Shown: in pieces, positions 62,601 through 64,000 of the stretch
Position numbering within the stretch: position 1 is the stretch's first letter
Layout of the letters: each line of letters opens with the position of its first letter
Assembly (NCBI GenBank): GCA_021018815.1
Contig: JAITYX010000077.1
Location: 1,699,501 to 1,763,500, forward strand
Source: Talinum fruticosum
Taxonomy: Eukaryota > Streptophyta > Magnoliopsida > Caryophyllales > Talinaceae
Direction of reading: 5' to 3'
Length of the DNA stretch: 64,000 bases
Position numbers and translations under genes: made by a program
The notes under the pieces: model-generated
Seen by the model: only the letters and a program-made list of their open reading frames with translations
Databases searched by the model: none
Told to the model about the DNA's origin: nothing

Positions 62601-63678
62601 TAAGCATTAGTCATATTTATTCTCTTTCGTTATTGCAGGCTGCTGAATCCAAGATAGAAAGCTATAATTTGGAGATAGCTTGCTTGAAATCTGACATAAA
62701 GGAGCTAAATGAGAGGCTCGAAGCTGCAAATTCAACTGCGCAATCATATGAAAGAGAAGCTAAAATACTTGAGCAGGAGAAGATCCATTTGGAGGAGAAG
62801 TATCGAGCTGACTTCTCGACATTTGATGAGCTGCAGGAGAGGTACAAAATTGCTGAAAAAGAAGCAAAAAGAGCATCAGAGATGGCTGACAGAGCACGGT
62901 CGGAAGCAGCAGCTATTCAGAAGGAAAAGAGTGAGATGCAGCGCATGGCAATGGAAAGACTGACACATATTGAGCGAGCCGAGAGGCAGATTGACAACCT
63001 GGAAAGGGAGAAAAATGATTTGGTTAATGAATTAAGAACTCTTCGTGCTTCTGAAATGGATGCCATTGAGAAAGTGAGACTACTGGAGGCTCAGGTTGAA
63101 GAAAGAAAGGAGGAAATTGACAAACTGATGAAGTCTAACAATGAACAGAGAGCTACTACAGTTCAAGTACTTGAAAGTCTCCTTGAGACAGAACGCGATG
63201 CCCGAGCAGAAGCAAATCGAAGGGCTGAGGCTCTCTCTCATCAGCTGCAGGCTACTCAGGGAAAACTCGACATGATGCAGCAAGAACTAACATCTGTTCG
63301 TTTGAGTGAATCTGCGCTTGATGCCAAGCTCAAGACCACATCACATGGAAAACGGCTTAGAGTGGAAGAGCATGACATGGGTTTTGACTTTGTCCACGAT
63401 GTGGATGTTGATGATGGAGGCGACAGGGTGAATAAAAGAAGAAAGAGCACTACAAGCTCAATACAAGACGCAGCTTCAGCAGGTGATGGTGACTCAGGTG
63501 ACGAGGATAATCACAGCCAGCAAGTTGAAACCGAAGACTACACAAAGTTTACCATTCAGAAGCTCAAGCAAGAGCTCACAAGACACAATTTTGGTGATGA
63601 GGTGCTCAAGCTCAAGGCTCCCCCAAGAAGAAGGATCTAATTGCTCTTTATGAAAGATGCATCATTAACAAGTCCTGA
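53673..63678 (+). CDS. GBPL3: Guanylate-binding protein-like large GTPase (GBPL3 type), two one-base deletions
   Basis: Plant GBPL3 is a dynamin-superfamily GTPase that forms nuclear condensates in defence and has nuclear-envelope roles. Fourteen exons: 53673-53921, 55822-55983, 56160-56225, 56410-56552, 56628-56741, 57133-57234, 57317-57502, 59239-59328, 59398-59532, 60053-60175, 61042-61127, 61198-61810, 61984-62061, 62639-63678. The GTPase domain has P-loop GRARQGKS (residues 71-78), G3 DSEG (127-130) and LLRD at the exon 4/5 border. A helical domain follows, then a long coiled coil in exons 12-14 and a nuclear-type basic tail (GKRLRVEEHD; NKRRKS). Two breaks are seen. Exon 4 lacks a base near 56496-56501, so as written it stops at 56548. 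In exon 14 a run that should hold six C holds five (63620-63624), so the as-written stop is 63638-63640 rather than 63676-63678, where DLIALYERCIINKS completes the tail. Restored length is about 1,062 residues, near the Arabidopsis protein. Confidence 0.9.
62157..62268. repeat. Compound (CT)n-(GT)n microsatellite in GBPL intron 13
   Basis: A CT run (about 62157-62178) is followed by GT and GTGTGG runs interrupted by GCGC words. It lies in the intron between exons 13 and 14, so it does not affect coding. Confidence 0.92.
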
Positions 63679-64000
63679 TTTGTCAGGTTAGTGAATGCAT
63701 CAGTAACCATCTGTGGGGGATTTAGCTGTATATCATGTCACAGGGCTATACTTTCATCACTTAACTGACTTGGGGATTCCCCCAGTGATTAGGATGGTTC
63801 TGTTCATACTGAAGTCCCGGTTTCACAATTCTTGGACTTGGTCCTTTTGGGGGTGTAAGAAGGGATATGTTTTTCTGATGTAATGGTTTGCTGTAACTAT
63901 CATTGGTCTAAAATTACGATGATGATGGTCTTGTATAGTCATCCTAGTTCAACAGTATCTTTGGTAGTTTTGTGTTAGAAAAAGGGGACAGAGATCTCAT
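63679..64000 (+). other. 3' flank of the GBPL gene
   Basis: Probably the 3' UTR and downstream sequence. I see no clear AATAAA signal and no further gene before the window ends. Confidence 0.5.

Overview
This 64 kb window is nuclear DNA of a flowering plant, most likely a eudicot. The evidence is the AT-rich intergenic DNA with miniature transposons, the many short GT-AG introns, and gene families limited to plants (VOZ, HD-Zip I, CC-type glutaredoxin, DUF599). I cannot name the species. There are eight recognisable protein genes. A ninth, a small secreted-peptide gene, is possible. Reading frames were joined by hand across introns from splice signals and remembered family proteins; no alignment was run. 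|| Layout: 1-2654 (minus) is the 5' half of CSN4, a COP9 signalosome subunit, cut by the window edge. 3164-5928 (minus) is a dead PIF/Harbinger transposon with its transposase and Myb-like genes. 7800-10800 (plus) is ELOF1/Elf1, a small zinc-binding elongation factor, with two introns in its 5' leader. 11737-12440 holds a 62-bp tandem repeat and a 5'-truncated LINE with an RNase H remnant. 14575-19250 (minus) is the transcription factor gene VOZ1. 19990-20158 is a near-perfect hairpin repeat. 21852-27827 (minus) is an OPA3-like gene. 31425-32305 (plus) is a DUF599 membrane protein gene. 32803-33095 (minus) is the possible secreted peptide. 40186-40602 (plus) is a GRXC9/ROXY-like glutaredoxin gene. 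48276-48778 (minus) is an HD-Zip I gene like ATHB-52. 53673-63678 (plus) is a 14-exon guanylate-binding-protein-like GTPase gene (GBPL3 type). The long gaps at 33-40 kb, 41-48 kb and 49-53.5 kb hold MITE-like elements, microsatellites and tandem duplications. || The genes do not form a functional cluster; they are ordinary plant housekeeping and regulatory genes. From memory, ELOF1, DUF599 and GBPL3 neighbour each other on Arabidopsis chromosome 5 (At5g46030 to At5g46070), and GRXC9, OPA3-like and VOZ1 neighbour each other on chromosome 1 (At1g28480 to At1g28520). The window therefore looks like an older gene order in which both sets were interleaved. || The most striking signal is technical or evolutionary. 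Four of the eight genes (OPA3-like, glutaredoxin, HD-Zip, GBPL twice) carry one- or two-base deletions inside conserved codons, most of them in short runs of one base. This is what unpolished long-read assembly error looks like; real gene decay is the alternative. I found no convincing undescribed biological system.
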